A stretch of DNA of 64,000 nucleotides, taken from an uncultured Shewanella sp. GTDB taxonomy: Bacteria > Pseudomonadota > Gammaproteobacteria > Enterobacterales > Shewanellaceae. The translations under genes and the position numbers were made by a program. The notes below the pieces were generated by a model. It searched no databases. It worked only from the letters and a program-made list of their open reading frames with translations, and was not told the DNA's origin. The stretch lies in the NCBI RefSeq assembly GCF_947497935.1, contig NZ_CANMIO010000001.1:1-64000 (forward strand). The letters run 5' to 3'. Positions 45,342 through 54,858 of this stretch are shown here, piece after piece. The first letter of the stretch is position 1; every line of letters starts with the position of its first letter.

Positions 45342-46931
45342 ATGACCATGTCTACATACGCAAAAGAAAAATCAAATGAGCGTCCTGTTGCCCTTGAGCT
45401 TCGTGGTATCGACAAACGATTCGGCGCTGTTCACGCCAACAAAGATATCTGCTTAAAAATTCCTGCTGGCACCATTCACGGTATTATCGGTGAGAACGGT
45501 GCAGGTAAATCCACCTTGATGAATATCATTTATGGTTTCTACACCGCTGATAAAGGTGAGATCCTAATTGATGGTATCGAACGCAAGCTAGCGAACTCTA
45601 AAGAAGCCATTAGTTATGGCATCGGTATGGTGCACCAACACTTTATGCTGGTGGATAACTTTACCGTGCTTGAGAACGTTATTTTAGGTGCTGAAGAGGG
45701 CGGTTTACTTAAACCTAGCCTGAGAAAAGCGCGTAAAGAACTTGAGCGTTTAGCCAAAGAGTATCAACTCGATGTACCACTCGATAGCCTCATTGAAGAG
45801 TTGTCAGTTGGACTTCAGCAGCGGGTTGAGATCTTAAAAGCGCTATATCGCGGCGCAAAAATTCTTATTCTAGACGAGCCTACAGGCGTTCTGACGCCGC
45901 AAGAAACTGAGCACCTATTCCATATTTTTGATGCCTTGCGAGCGCAGGGGGTCACTATCTTACTGATCACCCATAAGCTTAAAGAGATCCTTTCTGCCAC
46001 TGACAATGTGTCGGTCATGCGCCAAGGTGAAATGGTCGCTCATAGAGAAACGGCTCACACTGATAAAGAAGAACTCGCCGAATTGATGGTTGGTCGTAAG
46101 GTTCGCCTTAAAGCTGAAAAAAGCGGTGCCAATCCAACGGATGTATTGCTTTCAACTCATAACCTTACTTATACCGATTCGATGGGCGTAGATCGCCTTA
46201 AAGATGTGTCGATTGAGATTAAGGCGGGTGAAGTGGTTGGTGTTGCAGGTGTCTCTGGTAATGGTCAATCAGAGCTATTAAGCGCACTTGCTGGGCTTAT
46301 CACGCCAACCCGCGGTTCAATTAAAGTTGGCGATAAGGTGATTGACGCCAATAACCCAACTTGCGCCGATGGTATGCGTAAATTAAAGCTAGGCCATATA
46401 CCAGAAGACAGATTGGTGATGGGCTTAATCAAGACTTTCAGCGCAGAAGAGTCTGCCATTCTTGGTCATCATAATCAGTCTCAGTACAACGGCGCTTTAT
46501 TGAATAAGCCTAAGTATATTAACTCAGAGTGTAAGCGCTTGATGGATGAGTGGGATGTTAGACCGCGAGATCCTAAGCTAAAAAGCTCACTGTTTTCTGG
46601 TGGTAACCAGCAGAAGTTAATTATTGCCCGTGAAGTGGATCAAGACCCAGATATCTTACTGATTGGTCAGCCGACCCGCGGTGTCGATATTGGTGCGATT
46701 GAGTTTATTCACAAACGCATTATCGAGTTACGCGAGCAAGGTAAGGGGATCTTACTGGTGTCTGTTGAGCTAGATGAAGTGATGTCACTTGCTGACAGAA
46801 TAATAGTGATGTTTGACGGCCATGTGGTTGGTGAGATTGATGCCAGCAAGGCAGATGAGAAAACCTTAGGAATGATGATGGCAAACATACTGCCTGATGA
46901 GCTGGCTGCGGATAATGGAGCTCAAATATGA
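45342..46931 (+). CDS. ABC transporter ATPase, nucleoside/BMP type (tandem cassette)
   Basis: Cytosolic ATPase of about 529 aa with two cassettes. The first has P-loop GENGAGKSTLMNI, signature LSVGLQQRVEILKAL and Walker B LILDEPTGVLTP. The second has a degenerate P-loop (GVSGNGQSELL, no Lys), signature FSGGNQQKLIIARE, and LIGQPTRGVD. This pattern is typical of sugar/nucleoside importers. The frame opens at 45315; the ATG at 45342 is a reasonable start but this is not certain. It overlaps the permease gene by ATGA. Confidence 0.93.
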   Translation: MTMSTYAKEKSNERPVALELRGIDKRFGAVHANKDICLKIPAGTIHGIIGENGAGKSTLMNIIYGFYTADKGEILIDGIERKLANSKEAISYGIGMVHQHFMLVDNFTVLENVILGAEEGGLLKPSLRKARKELERLAKEYQLDVPLDSLIEELSVGLQQRVEILKALYRGAKILILDEPTGVLTPQETEHLFHIFDALRAQGVTILLITHKLKEILSATDNVSVMRQGEMVAHRETAHTDKEELAELMVGRKVRLKAEKSGANPTDVLLSTHNLTYTDSMGVDRLKDVSIEIKAGEVVGVAGVSGNGQSELLSALAGLITPTRGSIKVGDKVIDANNPTCADGMRKLKLGHIPEDRLVMGLIKTFSAEESAILGHHNQSQYNGALLNKPKYINSECKRLMDEWDVRPRDPKLKSSLFSGGNQQKLIIAREVDQDPDILLIGQPTRGVDIGAIEFIHKRIIELREQGKGILLVSVELDEVMSLADRIIVMFDGHVVGEIDASKADEKTLGMMMANILPDELAADNGAQI

Positions 46932-48058
46932 ACGACTCTAAAATCCCATCTTGGGTAAATATTTTTGTTTTACCTTTGATTAATATCATGTTTGCTTTTG
47001 CGTTTGCCGCTGGTATTTTTCTTGCGGTAGATGTGAACCCAATAGAAGCCGCTGGTGTGATGGTCCGCGGCGCGCTCGGTTACCAAGAAGGTATTGGTTA
47101 CACGCTTTATTATGCAACTAACTTTATCTTTACTGGTTTAGCCGTAGCAATGGCATTCTCTGCCGGACTATTCAACATTGGTGGTGAAGGTCAGGCTTAT
47201 ATGGGCGGCTTAGGTGTTGGCCTTGCCTGTTTGGCATTCGATAGCACTTTACCTTTCTGGGCGCTGCTGCCAATTACCATGCTTGCCAGTATGTTGTTCG
47301 GTGCGCTGTTTGCGCTAATTCCGGCTTACTTACAGGCGTATCGTGGTAGCCATATCGTTATTACCACCATCATGTTTAACTTTATCGCTTCGGCGTTAAT
47401 GGTTTATTTACTGGTAAACGTACTTAAGCTTGAGGGGCAAATGGCGCCGGTATCGCGTGTATTTGAAGATAGCGCGGGTTTACCTATGTTCCATGAGATC
47501 GCTGCATGGTTTGGTTTCTCGTTCTCACAATCACCGATGAACCTAAGTTTCTTTATTGCGCTTATCTGCTGTGTACTCGTTTGGGCATTACTGTGGCGCA
47601 CTCGTTGGGGTTATGCGATTCGTGCTATGGGCGCTAGCCCAAGCGCTGCTGAATATGGCGGCATTAACTATAAGAAGCTGATCATTGTGGTGATGCTTAT
47701 CTCTGGTGCGCTATCGGGCATGATGGGCTTGAATGAAGTTCAAGGTTACAGCCAGCAGCTAAAACTCGACTTTGTTGCCGGTTATGGCTTTACCGGTATT
47801 GCCGTGTGTTTGATTGGCCGTAGTCATCCGATAGGGATCATCTTAGCTAGTATTTTATTTGGCGTGCTGTATCAAGGTGGCGCTGAACTGTCATTTGATT
47901 ACCCAAATATCGACCGTGAAATGATCCAAGTGGTACAGGCCTTAGTGGTACTGTTTAGCGGTGCATTAGCATTGATGCTAGTTAAACCGACTGAGAAGCT
48001 ATTTGTGTTTCTTAATCAAAAGAAAGCAGCCGTAGGCAGCGTTAAGGCGGAGGCATAA
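46928..48058 (+). CDS. ABC transporter permease (nucleoside type), subunit 1
   Basis: Inner-membrane permease (376 aa) with about ten hydrophobic helices and the BPD_transp_2 signature region FNIGGEGQAYMGGLG. The C-terminal half has TRWGYAIRAMGASPSAAEYGGI. It starts on the ATGA overlap with the ATPase gene and is followed after 3 bp by the second permease. Confidence 0.93.
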   Translation: MNDSKIPSWVNIFVLPLINIMFAFAFAAGIFLAVDVNPIEAAGVMVRGALGYQEGIGYTLYYATNFIFTGLAVAMAFSAGLFNIGGEGQAYMGGLGVGLACLAFDSTLPFWALLPITMLASMLFGALFALIPAYLQAYRGSHIVITTIMFNFIASALMVYLLVNVLKLEGQMAPVSRVFEDSAGLPMFHEIAAWFGFSFSQSPMNLSFFIALICCVLVWALLWRTRWGYAIRAMGASPSAAEYGGINYKKLIIVVMLISGALSGMMGLNEVQGYSQQLKLDFVAGYGFTGIAVCLIGRSHPIGIILASILFGVLYQGGAELSFDYPNIDREMIQVVQALVVLFSGALALMLVKPTEKLFVFLNQKKAAVGSVKAEA

Positions 48059-48061
48059 ATT

Positions 48062-49027
48062 ATGTTTGAGAATATCATTCTAATCTTAGATGCAACGCTA
48101 AGGGTATCGGCGCCACTCATTCTTGCTGCACTCGCCGGACTTTTCTCCGAACGCTCTGGTATCGTTAACATTGCCCTAGAAGGCAAGATGTTATCTGCAG
48201 CTTTTGCAGCAGCGGCAACGGCTTCGATAACTGGCTCTGTGTGGTTAGGTCTGCTAGCGGGCATAGGTGTTTCAGTGATGCTGTCACTGGTACATGGTTT
48301 TGCGACCATTACTCACCGCGGTGACCAAATCGTATCAGGCGTAGCCATTAACATGCTAGCTGTGGGTTTAACTGTTACTCTGGGGCGTTTCTGGTTCGGT
48401 TTAGGTGGGCAAACGCCTGCACTAACAGATGATTCACGCTTTACTGCTATCACGCTGCCAGGCGCTGATGCATTAGCTGATGTGCCGGTTATTGGCATGG
48501 TTTATAGTCAGCTAATATCAGGGCACAACTTCTTAGTGTATCTGTCGCTGTTTGCCGTGCCAGCCGTTTACTGGGTCGTTTATAAAACCCGTTTTGGTCT
48601 GAGACTGCGCGCTGCGGGTGAAAACCCACACGCGGTTGATACCGCGGGTATTTCAGTTGCTTGGATCCGTTATCGTGCACTGATTGTTGCCGGTGTACTT
48701 GCGGGTATGGCGGGGGCTTATTTATCGACGGCGCACAGTGCCGGCTTTGTGCCGAATATGAGTGCAGGTAAAGGCTTTATCGCATTAGCGGCGTTGATTT
48801 TTGGTAAGTGGAAACCTGTACCAGTATTGTTTGGTTGTTTGCTATTTGGTTTCTTAGACGCGATTGCGATTCGTCTACAAGGCGTTGAGTTACCGCTAGT
48901 TGGCGAAATTCCAGTACAAGCGATTGAGGTATTACCTTATATCCTGACGGTATTACTACTAGCAGGCTTTATTGGCCGCGCAGTAGGACCAAAGGCGATT
49001 GGTAAACCTTACGTGAAATCACGTTAA
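48062..49027 (+). CDS. ABC transporter permease (nucleoside type), subunit 2
   Basis: Inner-membrane permease (321 aa), also of the BPD_transp_2 family: SGIVNIALEGKMLSAAFAAA near the N-terminus and FGLRLRAAGENPHAVDTAGI in the middle. With subunit 1 it forms the heterodimeric channel of the BMP-dependent importer. It is the last gene of the operon. Confidence 0.93.
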   Translation: MFENIILILDATLRVSAPLILAALAGLFSERSGIVNIALEGKMLSAAFAAAATASITGSVWLGLLAGIGVSVMLSLVHGFATITHRGDQIVSGVAINMLAVGLTVTLGRFWFGLGGQTPALTDDSRFTAITLPGADALADVPVIGMVYSQLISGHNFLVYLSLFAVPAVYWVVYKTRFGLRLRAAGENPHAVDTAGISVAWIRYRALIVAGVLAGMAGAYLSTAHSAGFVPNMSAGKGFIALAALIFGKWKPVPVLFGCLLFGFLDAIAIRLQGVELPLVGEIPVQAIEVLPYILTVLLLAGFIGRAVGPKAIGKPYVKSR

Positions 49028-49109
49028 TTTTCGCTAGCGATAGCGTGGTTTATCGTTGTTGAAGTCTCGTTAAGTTTCGCTAATAACGAACTTTTCGATT
49101 GAGATTAAA

Positions 49110-49160
49110 GAGTTTACTTGAGCCGATATTTGTAATGTTTGGCTCAGTAAGCTCTTTTTG
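49110..49160 (+). terminator. Terminator of the nucleoside-type ABC operon
   Basis: Long imperfect stem AGAG-TTACT-GAGCC / GGCTC-AGTAA-CTCT with a loop of about 16 bases and T5, 83 bp past the last stop codon. A further AAGCCG/GCGGCTT hairpin follows at 49166-49184. Confidence 0.8.
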
Positions 49161-49185
49161 TTTTTAAGCCGAAAACTGCGGCTTA

Positions 49186-49461
49186 TCAGGCTGCGCCTGA
49201 GCTTAATACAATCAAACTTCGTTTGATAAAGGTCGTGAGCTTCCAGCTCACACTCGGGCAAGAGGGGGACAACAGCTTCCCCCTCTTGCATCTCCCGAGC
49301 CGCCCCTACGAAGTTGTCTCCCTCGTACTTATGGATAAATCGCTAACGCTTCCGATGGGGCATCCTGCCCCGCGAAAGCTACGCCGACATCCATGTCGGC
49401 ATCACACGATTTATTCCAACGTACTTCGGCAACTCCGATGGGGAACTGGTGTTTTCTGTGA
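49186..49461 (+). repeat. Dispersed hairpin-rich repeat, copy C
   Basis: Hairpins in order: TCAGGC-TGC-GCCTGA (49186-49200), ATCAAAC-TTC-GTTTGAT (49211-49227), GTGAGC/GCTCAC (49235-49251), GCAAGAGGGGGA/TTCCCCCTCTTGC (49258-49289), GGGGC/GCCCC (about 49357-49371) and GCCGACAT/ATGTCGGC (49383-49400). The inner end is CGGCAACTCCGATGGGGAAC plus TGGTGTTT, ending about 49461. The sequence of stems differs from copies A and D while pairing is kept. Confidence 0.85.
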
Positions 49462-49828
49462 GTGTGCATAAATTCCAACAAGACTTTGATGAGAAGTATC
49501 AAAAATATAGATGTAGGATGTGAAGCGTCAGGTTAGCAGAGGTCAGCTTAGAGTCAGAAAAATAGACTTCAAATTACTTTTAAACTTAGACGGCTCATAA
49601 CTATACGTAATTCGATAGTTCATGGTGCCCAGCTAACGTTAAGTGAGAGTATGGTGAACAAATCTCATGAAATCTTAGTTACTTTGTCTAGTCGTTTGAA
49701 TGTGCGCGTCACTGAGAGCTTATAAAAAGTGTAAAATGATTTGTAGCGTGTGTGCTGCTAGGCTTTGTTGTGCGTTATCAGCTGTTATTCTGGCATATGT
49801 ACTTAGGTAATGATTGTGAGAGAATTTA
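49462..49828. other. AT-rich gap before an accessory gene
   Basis: 367 bp without a gene; no hairpin or promoter stands out. It follows the inner end of repeat copy C and contains the upstream region of the next gene. Confidence 0.4.
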
Positions 49829-50605
49829 GTGAAATACGTTATTTATTACGAAGATGATCGTATTGAAAAATACTTAATTTCATTGTCAAAACGTGTTGTT
49901 CCTTTGGTAAAAGGTGCAGATGAAAAACAGATTTTTAATGTTATTGAATGTGTGAATCAAGTAAGGGGGTACCATACTATGGTGCCTACTGGAGGTGATA
50001 CATTCAGTCGAGAAACGTTAGAGCATGAAAGTGATGAGCATATAATTCTACGGCAGATAAATCAGTTGAGTAACGACCTTCTTACTTTGCTAGAAGGTCG
50101 TGTGGAAAAAGGTTGGCAGAAAGCTGCTAATAATAAGGCCATTGAATACTTTAAATCTGGATTAAGCTCCTTTGAAGCTGCTAAGAAGTATCCATTAAGT
50201 ACTTTACCTAATCCCGAGCAATACCAGGTTGAGAACGTATCAAGCAGAATTGAAAGGAAGCATCTATTGCTGGAAATTGACCTTGATAACGCAGCTAAAA
50301 CCGTAGAACGTGTACCTTCTTTTTCCGAAATAGTTGATAGTTTAAGTGCTATCAATGTGTCAACAAGTTATATGGTTTCGAAATGCTTGAAAGTACGTGG
50401 TCGACCGAAGTTATCTCCAAATCAATATCTTATCGCTGCTGTTTCTCAACTCGATGAATCATTTAAAGAGCACTTTCCTAAGTTGAAAGGGCGGACTAAT
50501 GGAACTCCATTCCAGCAAGTTGCTTTCGAGATATTGTGTGATGAGTTTTTTGGTTCAAATACGAAAGAACAAATTAAAATTGCAATCAGTACATTGAAAA
50601 AGTAA
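49829..50605 (+). CDS. Unrecognised 258-aa soluble protein
   Basis: Predicted cytosolic protein, AT-rich codon use. No family recognised. The N-terminal part is mixed (MKYVIYYEDDRIEKYLISLSKRVVPLV), the middle mostly helical and charged (RIERKHLLLEIDLDNAAKTVERVP), the C-terminus helical (LDESFKEHFPKLKGRTNGTPFQQVAFEILCDEFFG). The start is GTG with GAGAG upstream. It is placed between two dispersed repeats in opposite orientation and followed by a 40-codon membrane-peptide gene. Confidence 0.6.
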   Translation: MKYVIYYEDDRIEKYLISLSKRVVPLVKGADEKQIFNVIECVNQVRGYHTMVPTGGDTFSRETLEHESDEHIILRQINQLSNDLLTLLEGRVEKGWQKAANNKAIEYFKSGLSSFEAAKKYPLSTLPNPEQYQVENVSSRIERKHLLLEIDLDNAAKTVERVPSFSEIVDSLSAINVSTSYMVSKCLKVRGRPKLSPNQYLIAAVSQLDESFKEHFPKLKGRTNGTPFQQVAFEILCDEFFGSNTKEQIKIAISTLKK

Positions 50606-50701
50606 ATCGGTGGAAAAAGTCGATTGTCGGCATGATTTTGCCAACGATATACACACAAATGAATTCGTTATAGTTATCTCATAATCATTTGGGAGGTAGT
50701 T

Positions 50702-50824
50702 ATGGATTTAACTGATGTGTGTTTTTTAATAATTGCAATTGTTCCAGCTTGTATTGCTATTGGAGCCTGGGCTCAAAAAGTAATCTCTTACTTGGAAGAG
50801 ATTAGGAATGATCGCCGTGCATAA
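50702..50824 (+). CDS. 40-aa single-pass membrane peptide
   Basis: A short frame preceded by a strong ribosome-binding site GGAGG (50692-50696), five bases before the ATG. It encodes a short acidic start (MDLTD), a hydrophobic helix (residues 6-24, CFLIIAIVPACIAIGAW) and a charged tail (KVISYLEEIRNDRRA). Architecture is like small regulatory membrane proteins or type I toxin-like peptides; no family recognised. It lies 97 bp after the 258-aa gene in the same island. Confidence 0.6.
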   Translation: MDLTDVCFLIIAIVPACIAIGAWAQKVISYLEEIRNDRRA

Positions 50825-50844
50825 TAAAGCAATCGGGCTGATGT

Positions 50845-50858
50845 GGGTCAGAGTAAAC
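50845..50858. repeat. GGGTCAGAGTAAAC end motif, second copy
   Basis: Identical to 41191-41204; here it stands 32 bp before the inner end of repeat copy D, mirroring the reverse copy 15 bp after repeat copy A. Confidence 0.6.
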
Positions 50859-50889
50859 ATTCAAATTCCTGAACCTAAACTCCCCAACT

Positions 50890-51204
50890 TAGTCTACAGA
50901 AAACACCTATTCCCCATCGGAGTTGCCGAGGTCATTGAAGATAAATATCGTGATTGAGGCATGGATGCCGAGATAGCCTTAGGTGAGCCATGGACGGCGA
51001 ATATGAGGCGATAGATATTTTCGAAAATGAGTGAGGATCAACAACTTCGTCGGGGCGTCATGGTGGATGCAAGGAGGATAAGGACGAGCAGTCCTCCTTG
51101 CCCGGGTGTGGGATGGAATCCCACGACGTTTATCAAGCGGAGCTTGATTGCTTAGGTTGTTAGACGCAGTCTAACTTAAAAGTCAGGCGTAGCCTGATAA
51201 CAAC
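50890..51204 (-). repeat. Dispersed hairpin-rich repeat, copy D
   Basis: Reverse-oriented full copy. The inner end (CCCCATCGGAGTTGCCGAGG) is at 50913-50932. The middle (ATTTTCGAAAATGAGTGAGG, then ATCAACAACTTCGT) matches copy A. Hairpins: GCAAGGAGGA..GTCCTCCTTGC (51069-51101), GTGGGAT-GGA-ATCCCAC (51108-51124), ATCAAGC-GGA-GCTTGAT (51132-51148), GTTAGAC-GCA-GTCTAAC (51159-51175) and TCAGGC-GTA-GCCTGA (51183-51197). Confidence 0.85.
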
Positions 51205-51232
51205 AAACTTCCAGCGCCAAAAAAGCAAGGCG

Positions 51233-51275
51233 CAAAAAAAAGCACAACCCTAATAACATAGGATTGCGCTTTTTC
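51233..51275 (-). terminator. Terminator of fbp
   Basis: Imperfect stem (AGCACAACCCTA / TAGGATTGCGCT with mismatches) with a long A run on the left, which reads as a U tract on the minus strand. It lies about 35 bp past the fbp stop codon. Confidence 0.8.
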
Positions 51276-51308
51276 TATAAAAGAGATCAGCAGCTTAGCG
51301 ACTGAAGC

Positions 51309-52298
51309 TTACAAAGCTGGTTCTTCAGAATAATCAACCTGATGGTATTCAAGACACGCATCCACTTCATTGGCAGAGCCAAGAATAACCGCTACACGTT
51401 GGTGAATCTCAGTTGGCTGAATATCCATAATGGTTTCATAACCGGTAGACGCTTTACCGCCTGCTTGCTCAACCAAGAACGCCATTGGGTTAGCTTCGTA
51501 CATTAAACGTAGCTTGTATGGCTTTTCTGGGTTCTTGTTATCTGTTGGATAAGTGAAAATACCGCCGCGACAAAGTACGCGGTGTACGTCGCCAACCATG
51601 GCTGCAATCCAGCGCATGTTGAATGACTTTTCACGTGGGCCAATCTTACCTAGCAATAAATCGCTGATGTAAGTCTGCATTGGTGCTTCCCAGAAGCGTT
51701 GGTTTGACATGTTAATCGCAAACTCGCCGGTGTCTTTGCTGATAGCCATCGCGCCATCGGTTAGCAAGAACTCGTTAGTTTCTGGGTTTAGGGTAAATAG
51801 CTGTACGCCTTGGCCAGTGGTTAATGCAAGCATGGTTGATGGGCCGTATAGCACATAACCTGCAGCAACCTGGTTGCGACCTGCTTGTAGGAAACTCTTT
51901 TCAGTTAGCTCGCCTGCTGGGGCTGGCAATACTGAGAAGATAGTACCCACTAGTGAGTTGATATCGATGTTTGATGAACCATCTAGTGGGTCAAAACACA
52001 CTAGGAATTCACCGTTGGCATCGGCTTCAACCACATAGTCTTCCTCTTCTGAGGCAATACCACGCACTGTACCGTCAGCCTTAAGGGCATCTTTGAGCAT
52101 ATCATTGGTGATGATATCGAGTTTCTTCTGAGTTTCGCCTTGAACGTTTTCTTGTTCAGTCGCCCCTAACACACCAGCTAGTGCGCCGTGGCGTACTGCA
52201 TGGCTAATCTCTTTAGAGGTGTTAGCAAGGGTAAGGATAAGTTTTTCAAGAGTAGGAGAAATTGCTTGTGATGTCAGGTTTTCAGCCAGAGTTTGCAT
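51309..52298 (-). CDS. fbp: Fructose-1,6-bisphosphatase class I
   Basis: Gluconeogenic enzyme (329 aa) that removes the 1-phosphate from fructose 1,6-bisphosphate. It has the metal-binding ASEEEDY and [13 protein letters not shown] motifs, [21 protein letters not shown] and [20 protein letters not shown]. The ATG is preceded by AGGAAAC. A 320-bp divergent region separates it from the peptidase gene; nothing else was recognised there. Confidence 0.97.
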   Translation of the reverse strand: MQTLAENLTSQAISPTLEKLILTLANTSKEISHAVRHGALAGVLGATEQENVQGETQKKLDIITNDMLKDALKADGTVRGIASEEEDYVVEADANGEFLVCFDPLDGSSNIDINSLVGTIFSVLPAPAGELTEKSFLQAGRNQVAAGYVLYGPSTMLALTTGQGVQLFTLNPETNEFLLTDGAMAISKDTGEFAINMSNQRFWEAPMQTYISDLLLGKIGPREKSFNMRWIAAMVGDVHRVLCRGGIFTYPTDNKNPEKPYKLRLMYEANPMAFLVEQAGGKASTGYETIMDIQPTEIHQRVAVILGSANEVDACLEYHQVDYSEEPAL

Positions 52299-52617
52299 CT
52301 TGTTTCCTATACAATTTTACGTGAGTAAATTGAGTTTGAGGTCAGGACAAAAGTGTATTCTTTATTATTGTGGCGATGATACCTCAGTGCGCTAGTTTTT
52401 TCAGCCGTAAAGATTGGCTTTCTGCTTGATTGCTCTTAAGTAGGACTTAAACACGGTTTGAGTGGATAGTTTTTGTTTTGCTAATGATTAAGGCACAATG
52501 TAGGCGAATTTTCAGTCTAACTGTCAATTAGGTACTACTGAATAGTGTTCTATTAATTAGCGCCTTATTGATTAGCGTTTGCTGAATACGATTTCGCGAT
52601 TAATCCAGGGAATAATA

Positions 52618-54858
52618 ATGAAAAAGAATTGGATGAGTTTACTGCTAGCCTCTTTACCTTTGGTGCTGAGCTCTACAGCAACTGCTCAAGCATCATCACT
52701 CCCCGGTGGCACCGAGCCACTCACTATCGAGCGTATGTACGCATCTCCAGCACTTGCTGGTAGCAGCCCGCGCGGGTTAAAGCTGTCACCAGATGGTAAG
52801 CGTGTTACCTATCTTGCGGGCCGTAAAGACAACCAACATTTGTATGACTTATGGCAGATGGATGTGGCCAGTGGCAAGCAAAGCCTGCTGATCGATGCCG
52901 ATAAGCTGGAAGCGGGTGAGCTGTCTGATGAGGAAAAGGCGCGCCGTGAGCGTCAGCGTATTTATGGCCAAGGGATCATGGAGTACTTTTGGTCTGACGA
53001 TGGTGAAGCGATTTTAATCCCAGCTGCGGGTCAGCTGTATTACTACTCAGTTAATGATAATAAGGTCAAACTGCTGGCAACCGGTGAAGGCTTTGCCACA
53101 GACGCGAGATTATCGCCAAAAGGCCACTTTGTATCGTTTGTGCGTGAGCAAAACTTGTATGTGTTGGACCTAAAAACGCAAAAGGTCACCGCGCTGACTA
53201 CCGATGGCGGCGGCGCGATTAAAAACGCCATGGCCGAATTTGTTGCTCAAGAAGAGATGGGCAGAATGACAGGTTACTGGTGGGCGCCAGATGAGTCTGC
53301 TATCGCCTATACCCGCATCGATGAATCTGGGGTTGAACTGGTCACCCGTAACGAAATTTATGCCGACGGAATTAAGCTGACCGAGCAGCGTTATCCCTAC
53401 GCTGGTGAGAATAACGTCAAAATTGAGCTTGGTGTGGTCACGCTTAAAGATAAACAAGTCGCTTGGGTCGATTTAGGTAAAGACACCGATATCTATCTGC
53501 CACGAGTTAAGTGGCTGCCTGACAGCAAACATCTGTCTTATCAGTGGCAGAGCCGCGATCAGCAGGCGCTGGATCTTAGAGTCGTTGCGATTGATGACAT
53601 CAAAAATGATAAAGACCTAGTCAAAGAGCGCAGTCAGGCTTGGGTCAATCTTAATGATGATTTGCATTTTTTAAAGCAACAAAAGGCATTTATCTGGGCG
53701 TCAGAGCGCGATGGTTTTAATCACCTGTATTTAATTGGCTTAGATGGCAAGGTTATTCGCCAGTTAACTTCAGGCGATTGGGCGGTTGATGCGGTTGAGT
53801 ATATCGATGAAAAGGCGGGTGAGATTTACTTCACAGGCCGCAAAACTAAGGTGACGGAGAAGCAGCTTTATAAAGTCCCATTGGCTGGTGGCAAGGTTGA
53901 AAGCATTAGTCAGCGTAGCGGCATGCACTCAACGGTATTTGCCGATAACAAACCGGTATATCTAGATTACTTCAGTAGTCTTTCACAGCCACCACAGGTC
54001 AGTTTGCACGACCAAAACGGCGATCGTCTCGCTTGGGTTGAGCAAAATGAAGTTAAAAAAGGTCATCCACTTTATGACTACTTTGGCTTATGGCAAGTCC
54101 CTGAGTTTGGTGAGCTAAAGGCTGAAGATGGCCAAATGCTGCAGTATCGTATGTTTAAACCTACCAACTTTGATGCTAACAAGCAGTATCCAGTTGTGGT
54201 ACGCGTCTATGGCGGTCCTCATGCACAGCTGGTGGTTAACAGCTGGAGTCATCAAGACTACTTTACTCAGCACCTTTTGCAGCAAGGCTACATCGTTTAT
54301 CAGCTCGATAATCGCGGCTCAGCTCATCGCGGCACCAAGTTTGAGTATGTGATTTATAAGCAACTAGGTGAGGTTGAGGTGAATGACCAAAAGGTTGGAG
54401 TGGATTACCTGCGCACCTTACCTTATGTCGATAGCGACAACATCGCTATTTATGGTCACAGCTATGGCGGTTATATGGCCTTGATGAGTATCTTTAAAGC
54501 GCCAGACTATTTTAAAGCGGCGATTTCTGGGGCGCCAGTATCAGATTGGTCGCTGTACGACACCCACTATACCGAGCGTTATATGGGGCATCCTGCAACC
54601 AATGCTGAGGGATATGAGGCCAGCAGTGTGTTGCCATATGTCGGCGGTTATCAGTCTGGATTGCTGATGTATCACGGTATGGCAGACGATAACGTGCTGT
54701 TTGAAAACAGCACCCGTGTCTATAAGGCGCTGCAGGATGAGGGGAAGTTGTTCCAGATGATAGATTACCCGGGATCTAAGCACTCTATGCGCGGTGAGAA
54801 GGTGCGAGTACATTTGTATCGCTCATTAGCAGACTTCTTAGATCGCCAGCTAAAGTAA
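52618..54858 (+). CDS. Secreted S9 peptidase, dipeptidyl-peptidase IV type
   Basis: Periplasmic or exported prolyl dipeptidase of about 746 aa. Signal peptide MKKNWMSLLLASLPLVLSST-ATAQA; beta-propeller (DPPIV N-terminal) domain to about residue 480, with the QEEMGR motif that anchors the substrate N-terminus (VAQEEMGRMTGYWW). The C-terminal hydrolase has GHSYGGYMAL (Ser), GMADDNVLF (Asp) and GSKHSMRG (His). The ATG at 52618 has an AGGGA upstream; the frame opens 13 codons earlier. Confidence 0.93.
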   Translation: MKKNWMSLLLASLPLVLSSTATAQASSLPGGTEPLTIERMYASPALAGSSPRGLKLSPDGKRVTYLAGRKDNQHLYDLWQMDVASGKQSLLIDADKLEAGELSDEEKARRERQRIYGQGIMEYFWSDDGEAILIPAAGQLYYYSVNDNKVKLLATGEGFATDARLSPKGHFVSFVREQNLYVLDLKTQKVTALTTDGGGAIKNAMAEFVAQEEMGRMTGYWWAPDESAIAYTRIDESGVELVTRNEIYADGIKLTEQRYPYAGENNVKIELGVVTLKDKQVAWVDLGKDTDIYLPRVKWLPDSKHLSYQWQSRDQQALDLRVVAIDDIKNDKDLVKERSQAWVNLNDDLHFLKQQKAFIWASERDGFNHLYLIGLDGKVIRQLTSGDWAVDAVEYIDEKAGEIYFTGRKTKVTEKQLYKVPLAGGKVESISQRSGMHSTVFADNKPVYLDYFSSLSQPPQVSLHDQNGDRLAWVEQNEVKKGHPLYDYFGLWQVPEFGELKAEDGQMLQYRMFKPTNFDANKQYPVVVRVYGGPHAQLVVNSWSHQDYFTQHLLQQGYIVYQLDNRGSAHRGTKFEYVIYKQLGEVEVNDQKVGVDYLRTLPYVDSDNIAIYGHSYGGYMALMSIFKAPDYFKAAISGAPVSDWSLYDTHYTERYMGHPATNAEGYEASSVLPYVGGYQSGLLMYHGMADDNVLFENSTRVYKALQDEGKLFQMIDYPGSKHSMRGEKVRVHLYRSLADFLDRQLK

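Noticed and set aside
49223..49471. 82-codon frame inside repeat copy C
   Set aside because: Open by chance through hairpin DNA; not kept in copies A, B or D.
39541..51204. Integron attC sites for the cassette-like repeats
   Set aside because: No integrase gene and no attC core-site pattern (RYYYAAC/GTTRRRY pairs) at the ends.
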